Shown here one piece after another: positions 19,577 to 27,989 of a stretch of DNA of 64,000 nt (position 1 is the first letter of the stretch; each line of letters starts with the position of its first letter). The stretch is from Streptococcus sp. Marseille-Q6470. Lineage in GTDB: Bacteria; Bacillota; Bacilli; Lactobacillales; Streptococcaceae. Where the stretch lies: assembly GCF_946902905.1 (NCBI RefSeq), contig NZ_OX336385.1, forward strand, positions 930,001 to 994,000, written 5' to 3'. The translations under genes were made by a program, and so were the position numbers. The notes below the pieces were generated by a model, which saw only the letters and a program-made list of their open reading frames with translations, did no database searches and was not told the DNA's origin.

Positions 19577-21808
19577 TTATTCTTTCATCAAGAAATCATA
19601 GATTTCCTGTACTGTACCTAGTGCCATCATTTCTTGGTCTTTAACAGTTTTCTTGAGATTTTGATAAATCTGACTTTCAGCAATGCCCCTCTTTGGAGCT
19701 TCTTTATTCACCTTCATCACACCATTATCAATCGTGACAAAACCAAGCTCTTCAAAAATTTGAATCATCTTGACGAGTAAGATTTGCTCAATTTTGAGAT
19801 AGGTTGATAAGTCCTTGAGTTTATAACGAATATCGAATTCTGGGAACTGATAGATCGTCTTATAGAGCTTGGCGAATTGCTCTCTTGTGCCATAGCCAGT
19901 CAAATAGTAGGGTTTGTCGATATCATTTTTAAAATAAATAGCTGAGAAATCATACTGCTGGAAAATGTTTTTAAGAATAGTGATATCTTCTGGGAGATTC
20001 TTGACAACGATTGCTGGACTCAAGGAAATATCAGGCAATTTTCCTGTAAAATCCAGTACCGGTACACTGTCTGGTAAAGATGCGTTCTTCCCACGAATAT
20101 TAAAGAGTTGAACACCGTCTACACGAGCGTCTACCATCATCAACTGAAGGGTTGTTTGCCCATTCCATTGGTTAACAGAAAGGGTAACTGCCAATTCCAG
20201 TTGTTTTACCTGAGAAAATTCTGTAGCCTTTGGCCCTTGACCAAATGCTACTACCTCAAAGCTTGCGGTCCCTTTGGATATCTTCAATTTCAGATGACTA
20301 TCTCCTGCTCCCATAGAACGAGCATTTTCAACTTTAAAATCTCGAATATAAAAAACAGGTTTTTGGTTGTCCATTCCAAAAGGAGCTAAGCGTTCAAAAC
20401 TTTTAACCGTTTCTAAACTTAGATTTTCCAAATCTAATTCTTCATCTAGATATAAGGTACTCTTCCCTTTGGCATCTATCCCTTTGTCTGTTACATAGGT
20501 CTCTAAAATTTCCGATAAGGCGTCTAGCTGTTCAGCTTCAAGTGTCATACCTGCAGCGCCTGCATGCCCACCAAAGGCGATAAAAAGTTCCCGATGCGGG
20601 TCCAAGGCTTCAAAGATATCGACGGCTTCAATACTCCGCGCACTACCCTTGGCACGACCATCTTCAATATTGAGAACAATCACCGTTTGTCCCAATTCTT
20701 CCAGTAAGCGTCCAGCTACAATCCCAAGCACTCCTGGATTCCAACCTTCTTTGGCCAAAACTTGAACACTTTTGTTAGGGTCTACCAAGCTTTTAGCTTC
20801 TTCATAGATAGCCTGAACGATTTCCTTGCGTTCTTCATTTTTTTCTTGAATCATGAGGGCAATCTCATGCACCTCTTCATCATCAAATCCAGTCAGTAAG
20901 TCAATAGCTGGATTGGAATCGTCCAAGCGTCCTAGGGCATTCAAACGAGGAGCTAATTGGAAACCAACCGTCTCTTCTGTAAGATCACTGCTAGAAATTC
21001 CAGCAACTTCAAAGAGTTCTTGGAGACCTAGTCTTTGGGTATTTCGCAAAACTTCTAGACCATATTGAACCATGATACGATTTTCATCCGTCAAGCTGAC
21101 CATATCCGCAATCGTTCCAATGGCAACCAAGTCAAGCAACTCAACCTGCACTTCCTCCAAGAGGGCACAAGCTAGTTTAAAAGCAACGCCACAACCTGCT
21201 AAATGTTTAAATGGATAATCTGCTTTTGGGTGTTCAGGATGGACGATTGCATAAGCATCTGGTAAAACCTCTGGCATGGAGTGGTGGTCTGTCACAATGA
21301 CATCCACACCCATAGATTGAGCCAAGTCAATAGCCTCATGCCCGGCAACTCCATTATCCACGGTTACAATCAAGGATATCCCTTGTTGCTCAATGAAGTA
21401 CTTGTAGACACTGACATTAGGACCATAACCATCTGTAAAACGATTAGGAAGATAGACTAAACACTCGGCTCCTAATTGTTCTAATGTTTCTTTAAGGATA
21501 GAAGCTGATGTCATCCCATCTGCATCGTAGTCTCCATAAACGAGAATAAATTCCCCCTGCTCTATAGCACGACGAATACGATTCACTGCCTTATCCATAT
21601 CGTGGAGAAGATAGGGATCGTGTAAATCTTCCAAAGAAGGTTCTAAAAATTTCTTCAGGCTACTTTCGTCCTTGATTCCACGTTGAAACAACAAACAAGC
21701 GACTTCAGAACTCAAGCCTACACTCTTGGCTATCTTTGTAAAATCCGCATCCTCAACCTGCGGAGAAAATTGCCAATTATAAGTAGGAATTATCACACAA
21801 TCATCCAC
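19577..21808 (-). CDS. recJ: Single-stranded-DNA exonuclease RecJ
   Basis: A 743-residue DHH-family 5'-3' exonuclease for recombination and repair. Motif I is V-Y-G-D-Y-D-A-D-G-M-T-S near residue 83. The D-H-H motif is V-I-V-T-D-H-H-S-M-P near 165, and the DHHA1 motif is A-F-G-G-H-A-G-A-A-G-M near 400. The OB fold and a C-terminal extension of about 180 residues are as in other Firmicute RecJ proteins. Two GTG starts compete: 21808, and 21796, which gives M-I-I-P-T-Y-N-W and matches related proteins. I list the longer one. An extended -10 element, TGTTATAAT (21833-21841, minus), lies just upstream. Confidence 0.95.
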   Translation of the reverse strand: MDDCVIIPTYNWQFSPQVEDADFTKIAKSVGLSSEVACLLFQRGIKDESSLKKFLEPSLEDLHDPYLLHDMDKAVNRIRRAIEQGEFILVYGDYDADGMTSASILKETLEQLGAECLVYLPNRFTDGYGPNVSVYKYFIEQQGISLIVTVDNGVAGHEAIDLAQSMGVDVIVTDHHSMPEVLPDAYAIVHPEHPKADYPFKHLAGCGVAFKLACALLEEVQVELLDLVAIGTIADMVSLTDENRIMVQYGLEVLRNTQRLGLQELFEVAGISSSDLTEETVGFQLAPRLNALGRLDDSNPAIDLLTGFDDEEVHEIALMIQEKNEERKEIVQAIYEEAKSLVDPNKSVQVLAKEGWNPGVLGIVAGRLLEELGQTVIVLNIEDGRAKGSARSIEAVDIFEALDPHRELFIAFGGHAGAAGMTLEAEQLDALSEILETYVTDKGIDAKGKSTLYLDEELDLENLSLETVKSFERLAPFGMDNQKPVFYIRDFKVENARSMGAGDSHLKLKISKGTASFEVVAFGQGPKATEFSQVKQLELAVTLSVNQWNGQTTLQLMMVDARVDGVQLFNIRGKNASLPDSVPVLDFTGKLPDISLSPAIVVKNLPEDITILKNIFQQYDFSAIYFKNDIDKPYYLTGYGTREQFAKLYKTIYQFPEFDIRYKLKDLSTYLKIEQILLVKMIQIFEELGFVTIDNGVMKVNKEAPKRGIAESQIYQNLKKTVKDQEMMALGTVQEIYDFLMKE

Positions 21809-21934
21809 TCTTTCTTACGATTCTATTCATTTATTATAACACGATTTTTAGTTTTTCTCCTGTTATTCCAACCGCATTTCTAGCTAAAATGGTCAAGTTA
21901 ATGAAAGTAATTGCCAGCATATTTAACAAATAAA

Positions 21935-21978
21935 AACACCTCAACAACTAGACTTTTCAGCTTAGTCATTCAGGTGTT
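21935..21978 (-). terminator. Terminator after the Rrf2 gene
   Basis: On the minus strand AACACCT and AGGTGTT pair around a 30-base loop that contains a smaller dyad. TTTTATTT follows. Confidence 0.75.
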
Positions 21979-21992
21979 CTTTATTTTTAAGG

Positions 21993-22430
21993 TTAATGTT
22001 GAATTCTTGCTTCTGTATCTGCAACCAGTTGAGCAAGACTAGTCCGACTCAATTCTTCTTCCATAGCTTGCTGGATTTGAAGTAATTTCTCATCTAAAAC
22101 TACATGAATATTGGCTCCAACTGGACAATTTGGATTCGGATTATCATGAAAGCTAAAGAGTTGACCCGTCTTCCCGAGACATTCAACTGCTTGATAGATA
22201 TCCAAGAGACTAATATCTTCAAGATTTTTGATAATTTCTGCCCCTCCAGTACCACGCGCAACAGAAATCAAGTCCGCTTTTTTCAGTTGGGACAAGGTTT
22301 TGCGGATAATAACAGGATTGACTCCTACGCTACTAGCTAGAAAATCACTAGTTACTTTACTTTCCTTCCCTTTTAGGGCGATAATAACTAGCATATGGGT
22401 TGAGATGGTAAAGCGACTTGAAATTTGCAT
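21993..22430 (-). CDS. Rrf2 family transcriptional regulator
   Basis: A 145-residue winged-helix protein. The N-terminus I-S-S-R-F-T-I-S-T-H-M-L and helix V-G-V-N-P-V-I-I-R-K-T-L-S-Q-L-K-K-A fit Rrf2. The wing is R-G-T-G-G-A. The three-cysteine cluster of iron-sulfur sensors (IscR, NsrR) is absent: only Cys in V-E-C-L-G and N-C-P-V-G are seen. It is therefore likely of the YwnA/CymR-like, cluster-free class. It is monocistronic. Its promoter contains a small dyad that may be its own operator. Confidence 0.9.
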   Translation of the reverse strand: MQISSRFTISTHMLVIIALKGKESKVTSDFLASSVGVNPVIIRKTLSQLKKADLISVARGTGGAEIIKNLEDISLLDIYQAVECLGKTGQLFSFHDNPNPNCPVGANIHVVLDEKLLQIQQAMEEELSRTSLAQLVADTEARIQH

Positions 22431-22476
22431 GCAGTCCTCCTTTTTCGTTAACTAAGCTCATTCTTATCTTATATTT

Positions 22477-22504
22477 ATTATAGCTCCTATAGTTGTAATG
22501 TCAA
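22477..22504 (-). promoter_or_regulatory. Promoter of the Rrf2 gene with overlapping dyad
   Basis: The minus strand reads TTGACA (22499-22504), 16 bases, TATAAT (22477-22482), both perfect hexamers. The dyad TATAG-CTC-CTATA (22479-22491) overlaps the -10 and spacer. The -35 overlaps the stop codon of the upstream gene. Confidence 0.8.
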
Positions 22505-23340
22505 GAGTTACGACTGAGCCAGTCATCCAATTCTGCATCATGCCCTTGATTTTGTGCAATTTCATGTAGCAAGTCCTGATTGTGAGTATGGTGAATTCCA
22601 TTGACTAAACTTTCATAATACACCTGATAATAGGGTAATTGTAACTCCCTAGCCAGCTGTAGTTCTTCCTCAACATCATAATCAACACGACGAAAGTCGA
22701 TATCTCTCAATCCTTTGTCATCAAATTCCAAAATCATATACTGGGCTCGCAAGTCCTCACGCAGACTTGTTGATAAAAAGAAAGGCTGCCCAATCGAACC
22801 TGGATTCAAAATGAGTTGTCCACCACTTCCATAACGTAAAAATTGTTGGTGGATATGACCATAGATGGCAATATCGCAGTCAGGATTAGTCACCAAACGA
22901 TCAAAATCTTCCTGTTTTCCAAGATGAATCAGTTCTCTTCCCCAATTTTTATCCGGTAAATGATGACTAATCCCCACCTTTAGATTTCCAAACTGGCGAT
23001 GGGTGTGCATAGGAAAATCCTGAAGTTCTTCAATCTCATCTAGACTAATTTCTTCCATGATATACTGACATTGACGCAAAAGGTAGCGATGACTGGGCCT
23101 ACTTGTATCCAATTTTCGGTGAGCAGCCCGCCACAAACTTTCTTCCCAATTCCCCAGAACCCGAACCGTAATCGGCAATTCCTCCAATCGTCTGAGGATA
23201 CTTTTTCGTCCTGTCCCTGGCATGAGAATATCGCCCAAGAGCCAATATTCTTCTACTCCTGCCTTCTCAGCGTCTGCGAGAACTGCTTCCAGTGCTCCTG
23301 TGTTGCCATGAATATCTGAAAGTACCGCAATTTTTGTCAT
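22501..23340 (-). CDS. Calcineurin-like metallophosphoesterase
   Basis: A 279-residue protein with the metallophosphoesterase motif series: D-I-H-G-N (about 9-13), G-D-I-L-M-P-G (about 36), G-N-W-E near 63 in place of GNHE, S-H-H near 124 and G-H-I-H near 161. The C-terminal N-P-G-S-I-G-Q segment is typical of the YfcE/PrpE-like group. Cytoplasmic; the substrate (phosphodiester, dinucleotide or phosphoprotein) cannot be read from the sequence. It is followed directly by the Rrf2 gene, which has its own promoter. Confidence 0.86.
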   Translation of the reverse strand: MTKIAVLSDIHGNTGALEAVLADAEKAGVEEYWLLGDILMPGTGRKSILRRLEELPITVRVLGNWEESLWRAAHRKLDTSRPSHRYLLRQCQYIMEEISLDEIEELQDFPMHTHRQFGNLKVGISHHLPDKNWGRELIHLGKQEDFDRLVTNPDCDIAIYGHIHQQFLRYGSGGQLILNPGSIGQPFFLSTSLREDLRAQYMILEFDDKGLRDIDFRRVDYDVEEELQLARELQLPYYQVYYESLVNGIHHTHNQDLLHEIAQNQGHDAELDDWLSRNS

Positions 23341-23424
23341 ATCAATCCCTCTTGTTTTCTCACATTTAATTATATCACTCTCAAAACTAAAGTCAAAAAG
23401 CCTCTTTTTACTATCATGTTTTAC

Positions 23425-23453
23425 TTTACTTTTTTAGTGAAAAGGATTACAAT
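23425..23453 (+). promoter_or_regulatory. uspA promoter
   Basis: TTTACT (23425-23430), 17 bases, TACAAT (23448-23453), about 30 bases before the ATG. Confidence 0.7.
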
Positions 23454-23484
23454 GAGGGTGATAAGAAATGAGGAGGTTTTTGCT

Positions 23485-23937
23485 ATGACTCAACGTTACG
23501 AAAACATCATGGTAGCAGTCGACGGTTCTAAAGAAGCTGATTTGGCTTTTGTTAAGGGAGTTCAGTCAGCAGTGCGTAACCAGGCTAAACTAACCATCGC
23601 CCATGTAATTGATACTCGTGCTCTTCAAAGCATTTCAACATTCGATGCAGAAGTTTACGAAGAGTTACAAGTCGAGGCACAAGACTTGATGGCAGAATAT
23701 GAAAAGCGTGCAAGAGACGCTGGTCTGAATGATATTCAAGTTGTCATCGAAATGGGAAATCCTAAAACTCTTTTAGCTAAAACAATCCCTGACCAAGAAC
23801 ACGTTGATTTGATTTTGGTTGGAGCAACAGGACTGAACGCCTTCGAACGTCTGCTTGTCGGATCTTCATCTGAATATATCCTTCGCCATACAAGCGTTGA
23901 CCTTCTCGTCGTTCGAGACAAGGATAAAACTTTATAA
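23485..23937 (+). CDS. Universal stress protein, UspA family
   Basis: A 150-residue Usp-fold protein. The N-terminal strand M-V-A-V-D-G-S-K-E-A and the ATP-binding motif G-A-T-G-L-N-A-F-E-R-L-L-V-G-S-S-S-E-Y-I (G-2x-G-9x-G-S/T) near residue 115 are complete, so it is probably an ATP-binding type. The start at 23485 is chosen because GAGGAGG lies seven bases upstream. A longer in-frame start 69 bases earlier would fall before the promoter -10. It is monocistronic, closed by a bidirectional terminator. Confidence 0.93.
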   Translation: MTQRYENIMVAVDGSKEADLAFVKGVQSAVRNQAKLTIAHVIDTRALQSISTFDAEVYEELQVEAQDLMAEYEKRARDAGLNDIQVVIEMGNPKTLLAKTIPDQEHVDLILVGATGLNAFERLLVGSSSEYILRHTSVDLLVVRDKDKTL

Positions 23938-23940
23938 ACC

Positions 23941-23974
23941 AAAAATAAAAGGAGCAGATGCTCCTTTTATTTTT
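23941..23974. terminator. Bidirectional terminator between uspA and the HAD gene
   Basis: A 16-bp perfect stem (AAAAATAAAAGGAGCA / TGCTCCTTTTATTTTT) with a two-base loop lies between convergent genes. It overlaps the last codons of the minus-strand gene. Confidence 0.93.
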
Positions 23975-25358
23975 GGTTTTCTCTTTCTTTATGGCGTTCA
24001 TAAGCCTTAATTTGGCGCTCTATCTCCTTTTTGATCGCAGGTTCTGGGGCGTATTTTTCTTTCCAGTTATCTGGTTTCAAGATTTTGTGGGTCACTGGAT
24101 CAAAATGAGCTTTACCATCTGGGAAGATTTTACCCATGTTTGCTTGATGGACAATTTCAAAGATTCGCTCTGGGTCTACCCCCATTAGAACAAAACTTCC
24201 ATAGGTAAAGTAGAGCGTATCAATCAAAGCATCTACTTGACCAACGAGGGTTTTCTCAGCTGGTGTTGACTGAGATACTTTTTCGGCAGCTATATCAAGT
24301 GCTTGGTGTAAATCCTGCACAGCTTGTTGAAATTCCTCTTCAGAATTGCTTGCAGCACGGACAAATTCAACTAATTCTTCAATCTTAAAGCCAGCACGGT
24401 GGGTCGCCCCTTCTAAATCCCAAGCTATAGGTTCTTCTTGAGTTCGCTCATCCATCATACGATGGAAGGTCTTAACCTTATTAAAATGATAGTCACGACT
24501 GACAAAGACTTTTTCAGAAGACAAAACTCCAAAATATTCCAAAGCCTTGTGAATCCCATCGTTTTGGTTGCTGGCAGTAATATGCTTGGCAACTTCTTTT
24601 ACGCTGCTACTACCATTTCCCATGGCAACAGACATCCCAACACCAGCCAACATTTCCAAATCATTATCCGAGTCTCCAAAAGCCATGACTTGATTGAGAT
24701 CAAAACCATACTCTTTCCCGACACGACGGATACCCTCTAACTTAGAATTTCCTTGATTGATAATATCGGCCGCGAATGGATTACTTCTGGTAAATTTCAA
24801 ATGATTTAATGCTTCAGCAGCCTTGTTTGTCTCCTCAGGTGTCATCAACATAAGCACCTGATAGATTGGTTGATTGATTAAGTTCAACAAATCATCTTCC
24901 TTCTGAGGAAGGGCCTTACTGACCATACGATTAAAGGAATGACTAACTGTACGAGTCAAAAATTTAGGTACAAAACGACTGACGAGTTGTGAAAGAGGAC
25001 TGAGCCCAAAGGACATAATCCGAGAACCGACAACGTCTTGTCGCGTTCCCATGGCAATCTCTTTTCGATTTTTCTTAGCATAAGAGATGATTTGTCTAAG
25101 ACTTCTCTTATCAATAGGGCTAGCAAAAAGAACGCGATCTTTGTTAAAGATATATTGGCCATTGTAGGTCACTGCAAAATCCAGATCCAAATCATCCATC
25201 AAATCCTTAACAAAAAAAGGTCCTCGCCCTGTTGCTACCCCAACAAGCACCCCTTGTTCTTTCACAATCTTGATAGCTTCCTTTGTGGACTTCAAAACAC
25301 TCTTACTGTCATTTACAAGCGTTCCATCAATATCAAAAAACACAGCTTTGACTTCCAT
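23967..25358 (-). CDS. Cof-type HAD phosphatase fused to a MazG-like pyrophosphohydrolase domain
   Basis: 463 residues in two domains. Residues 1-275 are a HAD-IIB (Cof) phosphatase, with D-I-D-G-T-L (Asp8, Asp10), A-T-G-R-G and G-D-S-D-N-D-L-E-M. Residues about 290-463 are helical, with W-D-L-E-G-A-T-H-R-A, E-E-L-V-E-F and D-A-L-I-D-T-L-Y-F-T-Y-G, the pattern of all-alpha NTP/phosphoribosyl-ATP pyrophosphohydrolases. A combined role in removing abnormal nucleotides is plausible but inferred. The fusion is known in streptococcal proteomes as a long Cof-like protein. It is divergent from the asparaginase gene, with overlapping promoters. Confidence 0.85.
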   Translation of the reverse strand: MEVKAVFFDIDGTLVNDSKSVLKSTKEAIKIVKEQGVLVGVATGRGPFFVKDLMDDLDLDFAVTYNGQYIFNKDRVLFASPIDKRSLRQIISYAKKNRKEIAMGTRQDVVGSRIMSFGLSPLSQLVSRFVPKFLTRTVSHSFNRMVSKALPQKEDDLLNLINQPIYQVLMLMTPEETNKAAEALNHLKFTRSNPFAADIINQGNSKLEGIRRVGKEYGFDLNQVMAFGDSDNDLEMLAGVGMSVAMGNGSSSVKEVAKHITASNQNDGIHKALEYFGVLSSEKVFVSRDYHFNKVKTFHRMMDERTQEEPIAWDLEGATHRAGFKIEELVEFVRAASNSEEEFQQAVQDLHQALDIAAEKVSQSTPAEKTLVGQVDALIDTLYFTYGSFVLMGVDPERIFEIVHQANMGKIFPDGKAHFDPVTHKILKPDNWKEKYAPEPAIKKEIERQIKAYERHKERENQK

Positions 25359-25380
25359 TCTATCTCATTCCTTTCTTTTA

Positions 25381-25399
25381 TGATACAATGATTATACCA
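25381..25399. promoter_or_regulatory. Divergent extended -10 promoters (asparaginase + / HAD fusion -)
   Basis: The plus strand reads TGATACAAT (-10 at 25384-25389). The minus strand reads TGGTATAAT (-10 at 25391-25396). The two -10 hexamers are separated by a single base, so polymerase cannot open both at once. Confidence 0.6.
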
Positions 25400-25423
25400 C
25401 ATTTCAGAAAAAGTGAGTGAATC

Positions 25424-26386
25424 ATGACTAAGAAAATCCTTGTTTTACATACCGGTGGCACTATTTCCATGCAGGCAGATGAATCTGGAGCTGTAAGGAC
25501 TAGTGCTGATAACCCTATGAATCATATCTCTAATCCTCTCGAAGGTATCGAAGTCCATTCCTTGGATTTTTTAAATTTGCCCAGCCCATACATCAAGCCT
25601 AAGCATATGTTGGCTCTCTACAAAAAGATTAAACAAGAGGCATCGTCCTATGATGGTGTTGTCATTACACATGGGACAGATACACTAGAAGAAACGGCTT
25701 ATTTCCTCGACACAATGGAGGTGCCTCATATACCTATCGTTCTGACAGGTGCTATGAGATCTTCCAATGAGCTAGGAAGTGATGGCGTCTATAACTATCT
25801 TAGCGCCCTACGTGTTGCTAGCGATGACAAAGCTGCTGATAAGGGCGTACTCGTAGTGATGAACGATGAAATTCACGCTGCCAAATACGTCACAAAAACC
25901 CACACTACAAATGTTAGCACTTTTCAAACACCAACTCATGGTCCACTTGGACTTATCATGAAGCATGAGATTCTCTACTTCAAGACTGCGGAACCTCGTG
26001 TTCGTTTTGACCTTGAGAGCATTCAAGGGTTGGTTCCTATCATCCCAGTTTATGCAGGCATGACCGATGAACTTCTCGATTTACTGCCTGTTGACCAACT
26101 AGATGGATTGGTTATTCAGGCTTTTGGTGCTGGAAATGTACCAAAAGAAACAGCTGAAAAATTAAAATCTCTCAGTCAAGCAGGGCTTCCGATTGCACTA
26201 GTCTCTCGTTGTTTCAATGGGATTGCAGAACCTGTTTACGCCTACGAAGGCGGTGGTGTTTGTCTTCAGAATGATGGTGTTTATTTTGTAAAAGAACTAA
26301 ACGCGCAAAAGGCACGACTGAAGCTTCTTATCGCAATCAATGCTGGACTTAAAGACCAACAACTCCGATTATATATGGAAGGATAA
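25424..26386 (+). CDS. ansA: L-asparaginase, type I
   Basis: A 320-residue enzyme that hydrolyses asparagine to aspartate and ammonia. The first catalytic Thr lies in L-H-T-G-G-T-I-S-M (about residue 14), and the second in I-T-H-G-T-D-T-L-E-E-T (about 86). Without a signal peptide it is cytoplasmic (type I-like). It is divergent from the HAD fusion gene, and the promoters overlap. The ribosome site before ATG 25424 is weak (GTGAGTGAATC). Confidence 0.93.
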   Translation: MTKKILVLHTGGTISMQADESGAVRTSADNPMNHISNPLEGIEVHSLDFLNLPSPYIKPKHMLALYKKIKQEASSYDGVVITHGTDTLEETAYFLDTMEVPHIPIVLTGAMRSSNELGSDGVYNYLSALRVASDDKAADKGVLVVMNDEIHAAKYVTKTHTTNVSTFQTPTHGPLGLIMKHEILYFKTAEPRVRFDLESIQGLVPIIPVYAGMTDELLDLLPVDQLDGLVIQAFGAGNVPKETAEKLKSLSQAGLPIALVSRCFNGIAEPVYAYEGGGVCLQNDGVYFVKELNAQKARLKLLIAINAGLKDQQLRLYMEG

Positions 26387-26393
26387 GAAAAGA

Positions 26394-26419
26394 CCTAGGA
26401 AATCATCTGACTTCCTAGG
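26394..26419. terminator. Bidirectional terminator between ansA and ccpA
   Basis: CCTAGGAA and TTCCTAGG form an 8-bp stem with CTTTTTATT on the plus side and TCTTTTCTT on the minus side. It lies between convergent genes. Confidence 0.88.
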
Positions 26420-26426
26420 CTTTTTA

Positions 26427-27434
26427 TTAGTCTTTACGAGTTGACTTGCGCTCTGTCAAACCATGAGGTAGGAGGACTTCGCGTTCTTCTAACTCCTCTT
26501 TATGCATAATCTTCGTCAACATACGCATACTAATCGCACCTAAATCATACAAGGGTTGTGCGATAGTTGTAAGGTTTGGACGAGTATAGCGTGCGATTTG
26601 AGAATCATCACTAGTAATAATCTCAAAGTCCTCTGGTACAGAAATTCCGTGATCAGCCAAACCATTCAAGAGCCCTGCTGCCAATTCATCACCAGTCACA
26701 ATCGCTGCAGTCGCTTTTGAAGAAACTAAGCGTTCCGCCAAAGCATAACCATCATCATAGCGATATTTAGACTCAAATACAAGTCCTTCACTGTAGTTAA
26801 CTCCTGCTTCTTTCAAAGCATCTTTGTAGCCAACCAAGCGAATCTTACCGTTAATATCATCTACCAATGGTCCACTCACAAAGGCAATTTTCTTGTTACG
26901 CTTCAACAAATGGCGAACAGCATCCGCAGTAGCATTCTTATAATCAATATTAACACTTGGAAGCTGGTGTTCTACATCCACTGTTCCTGCAAGAACTACA
27001 GGAGTACGTGAACGTGAAAACTCTGAGCGAATTTTCTCTGTTAAGTGATAGCCCATAAAGATAATACCATCAACTTGTTTTGAAAAGAGTGTATTCACTA
27101 CTGCCACTTCTTTTTCATCATCCTCATCACTATTGGCAAGGACGATGTTATACTTGTACATCTCTGCAATATCATCAATCCCTTTTGCTAGCGCAGCAAA
27201 ATAAGTGTTCGTGATATCTGGGATGACAACCCCAACAGTTGTTGTTCGTTTGCTTGCTAAGCCACGAGCTACTGCATTTGGACGATAGTCTAGGCGATCA
27301 ATCACCTCTAGAACTTTCTTACGAGTGTTTTCCTTGACATTCTTGTTGCCATTGACTACACGACTGACAGTTGCCATTGAAACTCCTGCTTCTCGGGCAA
27401 CGTCATAAATGGTTACTGTATCATCTGTGTTCAT
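26427..27434 (-). CDS. ccpA: Catabolite control protein A
   Basis: A 335-residue LacI/GalR regulator. The N-terminal DNA-binding domain reads T-I-Y-D-V-A-R-E-A-G-V-S-M-A-T-V-S-R-V-V-N, with hinge N-A-V-A-R-G-L-A-S-K. The periplasmic-binding-protein-like core is V-G-V-V-I-P-D-I-T-N onward. Length and hinge match CcpA, which acts with HPr-Ser-P on cre sites to control carbon use. A cre-like site overlaps its own -35, so it probably limits its own expression. Candidate targets in this window are the EndoD and GH95 genes. Confidence 0.95.
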   Translation of the reverse strand: MNTDDTVTIYDVAREAGVSMATVSRVVNGNKNVKENTRKKVLEVIDRLDYRPNAVARGLASKRTTTVGVVIPDITNTYFAALAKGIDDIAEMYKYNIVLANSDEDDEKEVAVVNTLFSKQVDGIIFMGYHLTEKIRSEFSRSRTPVVLAGTVDVEHQLPSVNIDYKNATADAVRHLLKRNKKIAFVSGPLVDDINGKIRLVGYKDALKEAGVNYSEGLVFESKYRYDDGYALAERLVSSKATAAIVTGDELAAGLLNGLADHGISVPEDFEIITSDDSQIARYTRPNLTTIAQPLYDLGAISMRMLTKIMHKEELEEREVLLPHGLTERKSTRKD

Positions 27435-27486
27435 ACCGTTTCCTTTCTAATCTTGAAAATTTTGTTTTCATGTTTACACTACTACT

Positions 27487-27515
27487 AGTTTACCACTAAT
27501 TGTAAGCATTTTCAA
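27487..27515 (-). promoter_or_regulatory. ccpA promoter with overlapping cre-like site
   Basis: The minus strand reads TTGAAA (27510-27515), 17 bases ending TGG, TAAACT (27487-27492). The cre-like sequence TGAAAATGCTTACA (27501-27514) shares the -35 and differs from the ideal TGAAANCGNTTNCA at one central base. Confidence 0.65.
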
Positions 27516-27583
27516 GAGCTAACTGAACTTTCTTTAAAAAAATTGCATCCGTCATCATATTTTTGTAAATCAGTTTACTTTTC

Positions 27584-27612
27584 TTGATTTTTAGAGCAGT
27601 TTGGAGTATGAT
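27584..27612 (+). promoter_or_regulatory. Promoter of the DUF960 gene
   Basis: TTGATT (27584-27589), 17 bases, TATGAT (27607-27612), about 27 bases before the ATG. AGTAGGAGG serves as ribosome binding site. Confidence 0.7.
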
Positions 27613-27638
27613 AATAAAAAATTAAGTAGGAGGCATGG

Positions 27639-27956
27639 ATGGCTTTTACGGATTCACATAGACGTTGTGCCAGCTTTGGTGTGGTAACAAATCTTCCAGA
27701 CGATGTGATTGACTCAATCTGGTACATTATCGATCATTTTTTAAAGCATGTTTTTGAATTAGAAGATGAGTTGGAATTTCAGCTCTTAAACCGTGACGGC
27801 TCCATCACCTTCCGTTTTTCAAGTCAACATCTATCTACAACGATTGACTTCGATTTTAGTCACCCCTTTGATCCATTATATCCACCAAAAGTACTTGTCA
27901 TGGATATGGACGGCAAGGAAACGATCCTTCTCCCTGAAGAAAATGACCTATTTTAA
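27639..27956 (+). CDS. DUF960-type small protein
   Basis: A 105-residue soluble protein, M-A-F-T-D-S-H-R-R-C-A-S-F-G-V-V at the start and D-S-I-W-Y-I-I-D-H-F near residue 25. A beta-rich segment with F-Q-L-L-N and I-T-F-R-F-S-S-Q-H follows. The pattern fits the DUF960 family of Firmicutes, for which no function is known to me. No signal peptide or metal motif is seen. It is a single gene with its own promoter and terminator, divergent from ccpA. Confidence 0.7.
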   Translation: MAFTDSHRRCASFGVVTNLPDDVIDSIWYIIDHFLKHVFELEDELEFQLLNRDGSITFRFSSQHLSTTIDFDFSHPFDPLYPPKVLVMDMDGKETILLPEENDLF

Positions 27957-27983
27957 AAACTCTAGTCTCCTGACTAGAGTTTT
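27956..27983. terminator. Bidirectional terminator after the DUF960 gene
   Basis: AAAACTCTAGTC, loop TCCT and GACTAGAGTTTT form a perfect 12-bp stem between convergent genes. CTTTTTC follows on the plus strand. Confidence 0.92.
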
Positions 27984-27989
27984 CTTTTT

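Noticed and set aside
21993..22430. Iron-sulfur sensing Rrf2 (IscR/NsrR type)
   Set aside because: The three clustered cysteines needed for a cluster are absent.
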